Source: Setaria digitata
Lineage: Eukaryota; Nematoda; Chromadorea; Rhabditida; Setariidae
Assembly (NCBI GenBank): GCA_003640385.1
Contig: RCAB01000156.1
Location: 62,001 to 126,000, forward strand
Direction of reading: 5' to 3'
Length of the DNA stretch: 64,000 nt
The notes under the pieces were generated by a model. The model was not told where the DNA came from, ran no database searches, and was given only the letters and a program-made list of their open reading frames with translations. Positions 48,727 through 61,261 of this stretch are shown in pieces. Position 1 is the stretch's first letter; each line of letters starts with the position of its first letter. Position numbers and translations under genes: made by a program.

Positions 48727-50183
48727 ATTTATGCTGTGTGACGTCACTTTCTGTATAATGATGTTGTGATATTTTCTCTTTGTATTGTATTTAAATCGCG
48801 TTTATTCATATTATTTACATGGTTTGGATGTATTCTAGGAAATTTAATTTATAGAATCTATGAAATTTAGTCGGAGCTGGTGATCGAAATCAAAGATATA
48901 TCCAAATTCATCTTGATACTTATTGTCTGCTTGTTTTTGTACTGCTCTGTTCGGAAATATAAAACATTCTTGCTACCTTAATTATTCCAACAGCACGCGA
49001 AGACTTCCACTAATAATCACTGTCAGATGTACTCCATAACTGCATTTTAGCAGATTTCAATGATTCCTTTGTATCATATAAAATTAATGAACTCTACAGT
49101 AATGTATTTTTCCTGTGGCGTTTCGATATGTTGTAAACGTCCATATATTATAGTCGTACATGCACTATAAAATAAAATGACTAATAATATATTTGAATAT
49201 CATAACTTTACGAATAAAACTGCAGTGTGAAAGAACGTCAAAATTTTATTAAAAATAAAAGAAAAAAAAAATGGATTAAGACTAATTTCAAAGAGGACTT
49301 AATGACATTCAAGACTTTCAAGAAAATAGTAACAAGTCAAAACAAAAAGACAACAATAAATTGGGATTATAAGAATTTTATTGTGAGAACAAATATTTGA
49401 GGGATTTCACCAATGGCTTCTTCTTGACTTCTACTCTTCCACAAAGACACCAGCCACTTAAACCCCGTTTCTTTTCAAGCAGATGACAAACGATCAAAGC
49501 ATCCATTGAAATTTAACAACAAAAATAATATGATTTGACGACACTTGGAAAAAAAAAAGGAATCATAGAAAAGAACTAATTAAAAGTAAAGAATTAACTT
49601 TCAAACAGAACGAACTGCGAAATAAGATATGGAGAAAAGTGATCACTTAGAATAAATGAAACGACCTCGAAATGGCCTTAGACAAAATAATTAAATTTAC
49701 ATAGCAAAAGGTAATTCATATGACAATTCATTCATCTTAAGTTTAACCATTCCCGATATTTGTTATTTGGGCACTGAAAGGATTCAATGGTTTACGACTG
49801 GAGTATAGAACGGCCAAAGGATGCACTAATAGAATACCAATGATCTCACTTGTAACTTGGTTAATGTTTTGCTTATATAGACTAATTCCTAAACTACAAT
49901 TTTACAAAATTAGAAATTTAAATAATATGAAAAAGTGTCACTCGAGGAACGTTTACTGGAGGGAGAGAAAGATGTCAGTTTAAGAAGCTTAGGCAAAATA
50001 AATAACTCAAAGATTTAGAATAAAAAAAGATGTTAAAATAACATTAAAACAAATGTATTCCCATGACAAACATTCTGTACTCAACCGATTGCTTCGAACG
50101 ACAAATGTACTGAAGAAATCGAACAGAAGGTAATAAGGAACAATTTATCATTTGCGGTGAAGAAAACTCCATAACTTGAAATA
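48727..50183. other. Convergent intergenic region between MXL and NOVA
   Basis: Contains the two 3' UTRs. AATAAA-type signals for the MXL transcript are near 49169 and 49213. No exon recognised. Confidence 0.6.
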
Positions 50184-53100
50184 TCAACGAAATCCGCCAC
50201 GTGCATTATTTTGCGCTTGTTGGTTACGACGCATTTGTTCATCGTTAATAACTTTATCAATCATCATACGTCCGTTACGTATACAGTCCACATCTCCTGT
50301 TAAACTGAAATGAAATCAGAAGTAGAGATAACAGGAACGAAAAGAAACAAACAAATCCATATCGCAAGACAAGGTTTTCCTGTGCACCTGTACAAGCTTT
50401 TTCCTTTCTTCTCATTTCTTTCCTCAATTACCCTTACTTAGATACCGGTCCTAACTTGCAGTAGTTGAATATTTCACATTTCATCTAGTTACAACTAACA
50501 CTATAAGATCTTTCAATTTTACTGTAAACGATACGGGCTCCAGATTCTAATAGTAATGAAGAATCAGCGTTTCCACAGCACTTCTCAAAAGTATGATGTG
50601 AAGATACATGAGCAGCGACTGGAAAATTATTACATGTAATTTGTTTCCTATTTTTCAAAAAAATTTTTAATCAGGACACACCTTACAAGACGATTTCCTT
50701 GTCCCGCAGCTGTACCGCGTTTGTGTACTTCCACTTTACAACCACTTAAATGTTGTATTTCAGCCAGCGTTTTAGCTCTTGGACCGAGGATTGCTCCTAC
50801 TATGGTATCCGGAATCTATAAGGTATTGGTATAAAATAAACACTGAAACAATATTCACTTATTACCTACTTTAGATTCCACGACGACGAAACTTGCGATC
50901 AGCTTATTAGAGAAAGCTCGTAATAATTTCCTCATTAAAATCAAAAAGAATGTATGTCACGAGTAATCCGAAGGAATTTCTCGTTCATAGAGAAAGCAAG
51001 AATAATGAAGCGAAAAGACACTGTCCACACTGCTAAACGGTCCCTCCCTCTACATTCTAATCTGCCTTTTTTGTATTATGTATGTAATTTAAAGATAAAA
51101 AAAAAGCAAAATATAAGTTTAGGAAAAACCATTCGCCTACCTCGAGATCAATATGATTGTTGTCGATAATCTTTTCCTTAATTACGGAAGCAGCAAAATT
51201 CTGTCCACTCGATGAACTACTGTTCTGTTTATTCTGGCTTAATACATCGATCAGAACTCCACCAACGCCACTCAATGACTACAAAATATTCCATGAATTT
51301 TAAAATTTTCAGTTTGTAAAAGTTTTCCTTAGCACTCTTTAATTCCTTACAACCATAATTCCAAAACATTTCATTCCTCCTAAACTACCCTATAAATTTC
51401 TCCTATCCTATTAATTCCCACAAAGTCGACCACACAAATCAGAAAACTCTTAAGCAGAAAAAAAAAAAAAAGAAAAAAAACCTGAAATACTGAGTCTGGC
51501 CGTGAAGCACCAACTCATAATCTCACGTGGATTCCATTTTAGAAAACTGACAAGGATGATGGATTTTTTGAAAGGTGATAACTTTCAATTTTTGATTCCC
51601 ATAAGCAAGCTCTCTCATCACAGCCTCATCTACTATCACAGTATTGGATCGAAACTCTTCGGACTTTTATGATGAAAGCAGAGTCCTCTTGAATTCATAC
51701 ACAATGTCGAACCAGGACTGAGGAATTGCAAACTTATACGAATTCAAAAAATTGCACACATTCTATGTCGACTTTAACTGCGGGAATCTACTACTCCAGA
51801 AACCAATATTCATATATAAAATAACTGTCATAAAAAAGAACCGAAGAATGCTACTTTTCTAGCACATTAAAAAAAAAAAAGGTAATTAATTACAAATAAA
51901 ATTTTGCCGAGAGAACCGGGAAATGATCGCATAAAAATCTCTAACGAATTGAAAATTTTTCCACAACAAGGAAAAAATGGAGCAAATGTTGCAGGTGATG
52001 AATTCATTTTTAACAAAGTTCAAATTAAGAAACTGTGATCACTGAAACCAGAAAGCAGTTGCAAAACTCACCCAAGCAAACATCTCTTAGGATCCAAATC
52101 CCTATCTGGAACAAAAAAATCTTTCGAACCACGTCAGCTGATGCTTTACACTAGCTAAATACTTCCGCAAGAGACTTCAGAAGAGCGGAACTTAAAGTGT
52201 CACTATTCCAAATCTTGAGTTTAGCATCCCTAACACCCCAAACAGTTTGAAAATCGCAGGAAATTACGAATGTTCTGAATGAAACGTCGACTGCCCAGAA
52301 ATGAGTGAGGAATCGTAAATATTGAACGGGATGGGTTGGTTGCAATATTATGAAACGAAATTAGTACACTATTTATCTGCATACCGATTTTTACTGGCAA
52401 TCCAGAAATAGAAATAAATATACTTAATTTTTATGAAAGTTGGAAATCACAAAAAGTAATAAAAATTTCATGTTTTTTAGAAATTTAAAATAAATGGGAA
52501 GAATGGATGAGTATCAATATTAGATATCAGATAGATATCGACAAGACATTCAAAGAATACAATGACAAAGAAAAAAAAAATGTCAAAAGGAAAATATTAG
52601 ATGGAAACAACCTTACTAATAAGTTATATAATGATATGGGAACTTGACAGAAAACGTGGAAAATGCAAATGTTAATACAAATAAATATGAAAGCGAAAAG
52701 ATAAGACTTAAAAAACGACTGATGAAAAAAGAAACTGGTTTGAAAATGATGGAATTAAGGTATAGTGACGATGCTGTATATGATTATTTTGCCAGCTGGA
52801 AATGATCGAAATTACTTGCCAATTGCATATTAAAAGAAAAAGAAATGAAGTACGATATAACACCGGTGAGTGCTCCACATCGCTCACTCATGTTCTCCTT
52901 GTTCCAGCATAAGAAATCATCAGGCATGTACGAATGATTATGAATAAATAGAATTTAAATTTGAGGATACTGAAAAGGAAATGAAATTCGTTGAAAAATG
53001 ACTTTACCTATGAAGCACGAAGAAGTTTGGATCAAATGCAAAATTAATGAAACATTTTGTTCATTAAAGAAGAGTCCAGAAAAAGCAGTCCATCAAGTTG

Positions 53101-53192
53101 TAGGCTACAGAAGTCGAATTAAATTTTCAGAAGAGTCCACGAAGTAACAAAAGACAAATCTCAAACTGTAGACTTACAAGCTTTCAAAAAAA

Positions 53193-53223
<31 letters not shown>

Positions 53224-56200
53224 GAAAAAAGACCACTGATTTTATCGATAAAAGAATGATTGTACTTTGCTTAAATCGTTTTGTCCTCCACCTGTTGCTG
53301 TCCCACCTCCTCCCCCACTACTTCCTCCTCCAGCTGCACCAGCAAACCGTCGATCGGCGTTGTCAACCGTGCCTGCCGTACCTGCTAAGTTAGTAGTCTC
53401 GAATCGTTGTGGCTGTGATAAACCCTGAGAGGGAGTCTCATTCGTACGCATCTGTGCCATAGCGGCAACACCGAGTCCGAGGCCCAAACCCATGATATTA
53501 TACTTCGCCAAAATCTGGAACATAACAGTCTGGAAAAAGAAGGCAACGGTATCAGGGAAGGCCTAATATCGCTGAATCATGCGAAAAGCTGAAACACTGA
53601 CGGATAAAAGTTGAACAAACAAATAACTGATTAAAAAGAGTGCTAATTCTTGAAGTTTCTTAGCAAAAACATGACAAATTATTAAAAGACGTTGAAGTCC
53701 AATAATTTAAAACTTTACCTGCATGGCTTGCATAACTTCTGCAACGCTTGTCTCATTGAAGCCGGATGTTCGCAGAGTTGACTGTAAACTGTCCAGGAAA
53801 GCTAGTAACTAAAAAAAGAGATCTAGTTTTTCAAAAATTCGAAACAAGCAGAAGTAAATGAGATATATAAACAAGTTTATGGGCACATTCTGATTATGAA
53901 AGATAATCTTATGAAGTTATGCAGTCACTCTTTGAGCGCTTTCGAAACATTTTCCATTTTAGGAGATTTCAGAATCTGAGATACCCTCGAATCATTCAAA
54001 TTTCGAAAATGTAAAGGTCCTCCAAAAAAATTACTATAAATAAGATTAAAACATTTACACAAAAATATATCTCTGACAAATCCCAAAGCAGATACCTCAT
54101 TATTCCCCAATCCCTGCATAGGGTTAAATTTGAAACCAGTCATATTGTTCTGTTGATATAAATCCTTTGTCGGTGCTGCATATGTTGCTTCTAAACAAAT
54201 GCAACGTTTTAAACTTGACTAATACAAGCATCAAAAATTTGAAATTCTTTCCTAATTTCCTTTTAAATGGTATTACTGTTTAAAGGTGAAAATTCTGCAA
54301 ACATTTTCTCTGCAAATTACGGGATGAAAGCGAAATCAAAGCAACGTGAACGGTATGGGAATATTCGTACACAGTACCATACCAAGAAGAGGGTAGATTG
54401 TGTAATATATTTTAAAGGTGAAGGCGTAATGAATAGATTTTTATAGGCAAACAGAGTGCCCTGAAATAGCGGTTTCAAGTTACATCGATCTGAGATGAAC
54501 TATGACCCGAAATAAACAAAAAAAAAGCCATGCAAAGGATGAGAATGACCGATTACTAACAAGACCCTTCCTAATTCACTAGCAAATATCTGCATGGATT
54601 GCTATCCCGTAAATAATATGGATTGGAATCGTTTTTATAATGGCTTAGCAATCTGCATCTGACGTTCTGATTACATGAAGATCTATGCCTTCCACCATGG
54701 AAGAATTAGCTAATAAAAATATATGTGCCCTGAATATTAATTATATAATGGGTTATATATGTATGAAACGCTGTTGACAGTGCATATATCGCATGTCAGA
54801 ACTGCAGCCATACCAACTAACAGAGAAGGCAGCGGCATAAAATGTTTTCGATATCGACAGACAACAATACTATCGATCACACTATAACTATAATGACTTC
54901 CCAAAGTTTCTAGTGAATTGTGATGTTGTGAATGATACTAAAGGAACAACCAATCCTATCCTTTTGCTGTATATCTGTAATGCTATTTTTCACGTTTAAA
55001 TTCGAGACCTTGTTACAATAACGTTTGTACGGTGCTCACGATGATTAATAATATTCACTGATAAGAATAATCCGAAGCAGGTGATTAATGACGTTTGGAT
55101 CGGGAAAAACCTGCACAATTTAAGAAAAAAAAAAAACAAATTTATCGTTTAAAAAAGGCTGGAGCTTGATTAAGAAGAGGCAAACCTGAGACTGTTTGAC
55201 GACTTCGGTCAAAACTGCCCGGACACAAAATGGGCACAATTTACAATGTAGGAAAAAATGATGGTTTATTCAAACCACATTTTGAGGAAAAGACCAATGA
55301 TGATTAATAGAAGAAAAACTTTCTCTATCTCACGATACCCCTTGAAGTAACAAGAACAATAGCAAAGAGGAGGAGGAGGAATAGAAAGCAGGAACTCTTA
55401 CTTTTCCTTAAACGAAAAAAGATCAGACCTTCACAAAGCAAGGAAGACATGATCTGAGAACATAAAAAATTCAGGATTTCTAGAGAAATCCATATTAGAA
55501 AGAACGGCAATTTCTTTCCATCCTGACTCCCCATAGTCTCCCCCTCTTTACTATACGAGAATCATCATTATCAGTCCACCAAATCTCACCTAAAGCTCTT
55601 TGCTGATTCGGCTGCCAAACTTGCGCAGCACCATGACTGATCTGTCCAAAATGATTTTGCTGCACTGTTGGAGTACCACCAAACTGGGGTGCATTCTGGC
55701 TACGGTTGCTGAAATCGAAGGGCTGAATCGTCTGGCCCTGGACACCACCACCTATTCCGTGCAATAAACCGCTAGCCGCACCAAAACTATCATCCTTATG
55801 ATCTGGTACCGTTGCCATAGCATGTTGTGGATCTGCAGCTACTTTTTCCAAGACACGCTGAAGGGCATCCATGAGAACTTCATCTTGTTCCGCAGCTATC
55901 GTGATGATCCGTTCCTGGCTTACTTTAGCCTCCTGGCTACCAGCTTTAGGATAGACTTGGATATTTGCCCCGGTTTGCTCACGAATTTCTTTGATCCGCG
56001 CACCGCTCTTACCGATCACCATCCCAGCCGAAGTATTCGGCACCACAAGTTTCATCTGAATTTTTGATACTTTGTTTTTGAATCCAGGACGGTCTTCTAT
56101 ACACCTAGAGAGTTTTGCACAGTCCAGATGAGGTGCGCTGAGTTAGCCGTAAGAAAAGTTCCAATATTTTATAGCAGGGAAATTAAATAAAGCAATCTAA

Positions 56201-58741
56201 AATAATTCAGAGCAAAAAGAATGAGCTAAATATAAAAAAAGAAATACAGGCAAACAAATTCCGGAATGTCCTGCCGAGAAAATGTTTATGCATCCCATGT
56301 ATTTAAGTTTTCGCGCCTCATCAGGAACATGCAAAACAAATTTATCTACTACCTAACTGTCAACACACGTACACACACAAATTTTTCAAGGGAAAAGATT
56401 TTGAGTTAAGAAAAGATCCGAATTCGTCTCTTCAGATAGGCATGATCGAAAGGTATTTGTGTGAGAGAGGACAGACTCTGACCACGAGAAATAAGCTTTT
56501 CTGGAACAATCTGTAAACCAAACTGATTAGACGGATAATAAAAAGATATTGAAACTTCCGGAATTCAGTAATGCTAGAATATGTAATGAGAGAAAGATGA
56601 TTGACTTCCTGTAGCAAATTATGAATTTCGAAAAAAAACTATTTGAACGAATTGTTTTTAGAAATGAAGAGATGAATAGCTGTAAAAATTCTTGAAAAAG
56701 TGGAAATTAAACCGAAGAGAACTGGAATTTATTAAAATTAACCCGAAATTTCCTAAACAAATATAATCCACAAAGATGATAATCTAGACGATTTTTCATT
56801 TAGATTGTAGTGAAATAAGATGGAAGGCAATATCGAATCAATTCGATATTTAAAATTCTCGCTCACCTCATTCTTGCGTTCCATTCCTTTATGATCGAAA
56901 ATATCTGATGGAGTATTGTTGTCCACTTTTTCACGAATCTTATCCAAAATAACATCGGAAACTTTTAGAACAGATGCAATTTTCCCCTTCACCAAACAAA
57001 TCCGTTCATTGGTTCCTGATAATTACAACTGCTACAACTACTCACAATAGAAGAAGCAGAAAAGTAAGCAAAGGACATAATTTCGAGAACATAACCCCAC
57101 AAAATATGTAGCTGAATGAAATTGAAGCGAAAATCTTTACATATGGTCAAATTTTCTCAGCAGAACATGCAAATGGTTCTCGAACTGTTTTCAAATTCAT
57201 TATAAGCTCGATTCGATATATTGTGTCAGAAGCAGGAAAAGTCAGTCATGATTCAAAGCCAAACTATCCGAGGAAACTACAGTACGCAGAAACAACTGTT
57301 CTTATGCTATAACTAGTCTCATTATTGAAGGAGATACAATTTTTCCTATTTCAATAACGAAAATAAAGGGAACCAACCTGGATACACTTCCTGGTTTTTA
57401 CTCATCTGCAAGCGGCAGCCAGACTCACTTTTCAAATTACGCATTGTTTCTCCCCCTTTGCCAATTAATGCACCAACAGCCGCAGAGGGAATCAAAACTT
57501 TTACTTGAACCATGTTATCTAAAAAACAGTCGGAACCATGATGTAAATTTTATACCAAATAATACCACAAATTGGTAAAGCTTTTAAAAATTTAGCTTAC
57601 TAGGACAACATGATAGATTATACTTCTTTCAAATGTACCGAAATAATTAAATGTGACTATCCAACTTAAGGGAAACTCGGCTACACTTGATTTATGGTTA
57701 CATATTCATAGAGTTCATCACCACTGAAGACTTCTGTTGCCCATGCATACCCAGCTATTAACATTATACATACTCTAACTCTTCTGAACCCTTGTTAGAG
57801 TGGTGCAATCCACATTCTCCCAACAAGCAGCTGAAAAGGGAAACCCTCCGAACATTAATTACAATTCAACGTCCGTCTCCAATTCTTGACAATTTGTTAT
57901 GTTTACATTTTATAAATTCAAATATTTAACAAAAAAAAACTTGCAGAATTACCTTCCGTATCCGAAACATGAGCTTTTTTTGTTGCTGGCCCACCACGTT
58001 CGTCACGACTACGTTTTTGTCCAACAGAAATACTGCCTTGGATATTAGCCGAATTGCCTTCTTCAATCACACCAGACAGAAAAGCCAAAATTAAGTAAAA
58101 CTTTTCAGCTGTAGATTGCATGTGATCGAATGTAAATTTTTTCAATCAGTGGTCATAAAATTTGGCTCAATTCTGAGAAGCCGCATTTCCTCTAAGTTCT
58201 TTTGCTGGTCAATTTATCTGCTGTTAAATGCACAACAAAAAAAGGAGAAAATAAGGCTCTAATAAAATATATATATATATNACAGCACCTTTAAATTAGT
58301 TTTCTGGAATTTACAATTTCTCTGTCGCTCGTAATCTTTAAAACAATATCACCAGCTTCGGTGCTAAATTTGATTTCTAAGATTTCTAAGACGAAAAAAA
58401 AAAAACCCTTGCCACCTCTCCACGTAGCATGCCTAAAACTAATCTCAAAATGTGATTTCTAATTCTTTTATTATGCAGTTTCATTAAGCTAGCTTATAAC
58501 TCTAAGTAGATAACGGAATGTTTACTTCATTATTGAGTACTCAACTGCACAGATAATGATTAATTGGAGAGCATCAACTGCTAATTGACCACTTAATGCA
58601 ATATTAACAACTTCACCACCTCCATTCGCAACTTCACAGCTGAGATGGAGGTGACAAAAGTTTCACAACTAAAAATAAATTTCAATTTTTACCATTATCT
58701 TTGTTGTCATCCATTGTATCACTTGAAATATCGTTAGCCAT
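50184..58741 (-). CDS. nova-1: NOVA-like RNA-binding protein with three KH domains
   Basis: Neuronal-type alternative splicing regulator binding YCAY motifs. ATG at 58741 (MANDISSDTMDDNKDN). Exons: 58693-58741, about 57952-58063 (KRSRDERGGPATKKAH, nuclear signal), 57380-57514 (KH1: VKVLIPSAAVGALIGKGGET), 56868-57018, 55589-56055 (KH2: MKLVVPNTSAGMVIGKSGAR), 54096-54191, 53718-53808, about 53265-53533, 51142-51278, about 50695-50816 (KH3: PDTIVGAILGPRAKTLAEIQ) and 50184-50300 (GDVDCIRNGRMMIDKVINDE, stop). 'RICLVKGKIASV', 'ERIITIAAEQDEV' and 'IMGLGLGLGVAAMAQ' correspond to NOVA segments in order. KH1 and KH2 have intact GKGG and GKSG loops; KH3 has GPRA. The long KH2-KH3 linker is glycine- and glutamine-rich. 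PCBP-type proteins are the nearest alternative, but the KH3 block and 'LGLGL' favour NOVA. Introns reach 2 kb. Confidence 0.89.
51279..53264 (-). other. Long NOVA intron
   Basis: Two kilobases between the exon starting SLSGVGGVLIDVLS and the glycine-rich exon. It ends in a long poly-A/T region near 53187-53230. A minus-strand open frame at 52151-52345 lacks family similarity. Nothing else found. Confidence 0.55.
58261..58281. repeat. TA run ending in a single N
   Basis: (AT)n of about 16 bases ends at the N at 58281, inside the first NOVA intron. Probably a gap or unresolved microsatellite length. Confidence 0.8.
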
Positions 58742-61261
58742 CAATTTTAAGTCAAACACCTACAAGGAAGATCCTATAGAGAACGCGTCATAAAGAAAGA
58801 ACAGGAGGAGGAACGGAAGCATGAAACTGCATAAACTTGAGCATAAAATAAGTAACTAAGCTTATTCTATTATTGATGATCAAATACCATTACTAAACAG
58901 AATACGAGCAAAAGTTACTGAAGCTACTCCAATATACGAGCCATTAATACTTCATATCAGTGTTATAAGTGGTATGAAAAAACACTACGTTATCGAAAAT
59001 ATCAAATTACAATAACTGAACGGATAATAATTAATGTGTCCAACAAAAATAATTCCATGTCAACAAAAATAGCGATTTTATAAAATGGACACCTTATAGC
59101 TAATTCATTATTGAGTATATAAATACATGAGTTATATGTCGTATGAAAACTAATTTTAGTTACGAAAGAGCAATACTCTTTGCCAGAGCAACATTTATGA
59201 CCGATAAAAGACAATCATTTTTCCCCTAAGAATCATCCGAAGGAACAAACTGTTTATTAAAATTTGTTAAACAATCGTATTACTAACATTTTCAGCTAGA
59301 AATAAAATCCGTGTTAATATGAATACATTAACAGTCATGCTGACTGCTACTTATGACCTGAACTATTTTATTTGAGCCAATGACGATGGCTGACAGCAGT
59401 GTACTTCTCTCCACCTCCATAACCCCTTGCATATCATAACCTTTAGCCCTGACCTCCTGACCTTTCCTGTCAGAAACATATCAGTGGAGTAATTAATGAA
59501 ACACCAGTCCAGTACCTAACACAACTTGCAGCCCAAAGCAAACCACACCAAATTGAAACGCGCCACCCCAACACACACCAACTGTCACCATCGTTCCTCA
59601 GTTATCGATTTCCTATGGTTAAGTTTAACGGCATCTCATGCAGCCCGTGAAAAAATTGAGTCACCAATATGATACAAATTTTAGCCCAAATGAAAATAAA
59701 TCTTCCTCCCAATATCAAGCGTCTACGATTGAGATCAATCGTTGATATGGTTGTCAATTCATTATTGTTGTTAACTGTTATTATTGCTATTATTTTTGAT
59801 TACCATCATTAAATAAACAATTATCATTGCTTTGCAAGCAAAACTCAGCGCCTATTTTTGCATCATCGTTGGACTGATCATTCAGGAAATGCAACTTGTT
59901 CTGTTGTAGAACGAATCTTTACGCTGCATAATAAGTCGTTTATTTTTATCATATATCATTTGTAGAGCACATGTGCAACAGTTAGCAACTCGGTCAGAAA
60001 GATGAGTTACATCAATTTGATATGAAATGACCAATGCGAAACGATTAATTATTACTAAAGAAGCTTATGCAAAGAAATAACGTTGTCTTTTTGATGAAAT
60101 AATAAAATTATGTCACAATGACCATTATAAAAACCAAACTGAACGATTATATTGATGACATGAGAAGGTAAGAATGTTGTTGAAATCACTGAAGTGATGG
60201 TAAATAATGGACAAATTTTACTTGAATACTTTCTTAAATATTCCCTAAATTCATTAAGGTTACTGTAGTATCGTTTTTTTTTTTTTCTCATTATTAAGCT
60301 ATGAAGGTAAATTTTTTTTATTAAGCCATAAAGTTAAATACGGAAATATTCTATGGCAATACTAAAGGTTGGATTAACACTTAAGATGTTTTATTTCTTT
60401 CTTTCCATGAAGTTTTCATTTAAACTAAATTCGCTTTCATTTTTATTTTGCGTCTGTAATTCAGCTCGGCAATAAAGACTACATTTAAGCAAACCGATCT
60501 AACTAGGCATTGGCTTATCATGTGCCATAAAACTATGAACAATGATTGATCTATGTTGAAAGAATGCTTCGAAAACTGTTTCTAATTTGTAAATTTCCTT
60601 GTCATTTAATTGATCTAATCGATCTTCGATTAGATTTGATGCAAAATCTTAATAATATTAATAGTATAGGAGTTAAGATAAAGCCGATTATATTAAGCGA
60701 TACGGTTTATCCGACATTTCAAATATTCTATGATTGCTGATGTATAACCATGTATTTTCCTGTGAAAAGAAGCATTTCCATAGAAATATCGAAATTGAAT
60801 CAAATTTAAATCTGGGAATTTCGAAAAAAATGGATAGAATGAAGATGAGGATGGAATTGACTGAATGAGAGATAACTTCTGATCGCAAAATGAGAATAAT
60901 TTCTTTTGAACTTTATGAAACGTTTTTAGGAATTAATATGCAGAAATTAATTAACTTTTTCCAGCAATACATAAAATTTCAATTTTTTTTTTTTTTGCAA
61001 TGCAAATGATAATGACTAATGAATGAACTGAAAATTAAATTTCATACCGAAGCATGCCTCTCAACATTCATTGAAATGTTATCGTAAAATTATTGCAACT
61101 ATTACGCTGTTCAAATTTCATCAGTTAATTATTTGTGACAATTTTTTTCATATAAAATTAGTGAATCTAAGGAATATTATGTTTAAGTTAGACTTTTAAA
61201 AATTATTAGTGAAGTTATCCAAAAGAAAAAAAAAATTAAAATTGTTTCCAGTTCAGTGATT
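58742..61261. promoter_or_regulatory. Region upstream of NOVA, no gene seen
   Basis: 2.5 kb between the NOVA start and the stop of the cysteine-rich gene, both minus. About 59350-59620 is less AT-rich and pyrimidine-rich and is the likeliest promoter-proximal segment. Open frames here are short and AT-driven. Confidence 0.5.

Noticed and set aside
52151..52345. 64-codon minus-strand frame inside the long NOVA intron
   Set aside because: It has no recognisable domain, and the neighbouring NOVA exons join without it. A nested gene is possible but unsupported.
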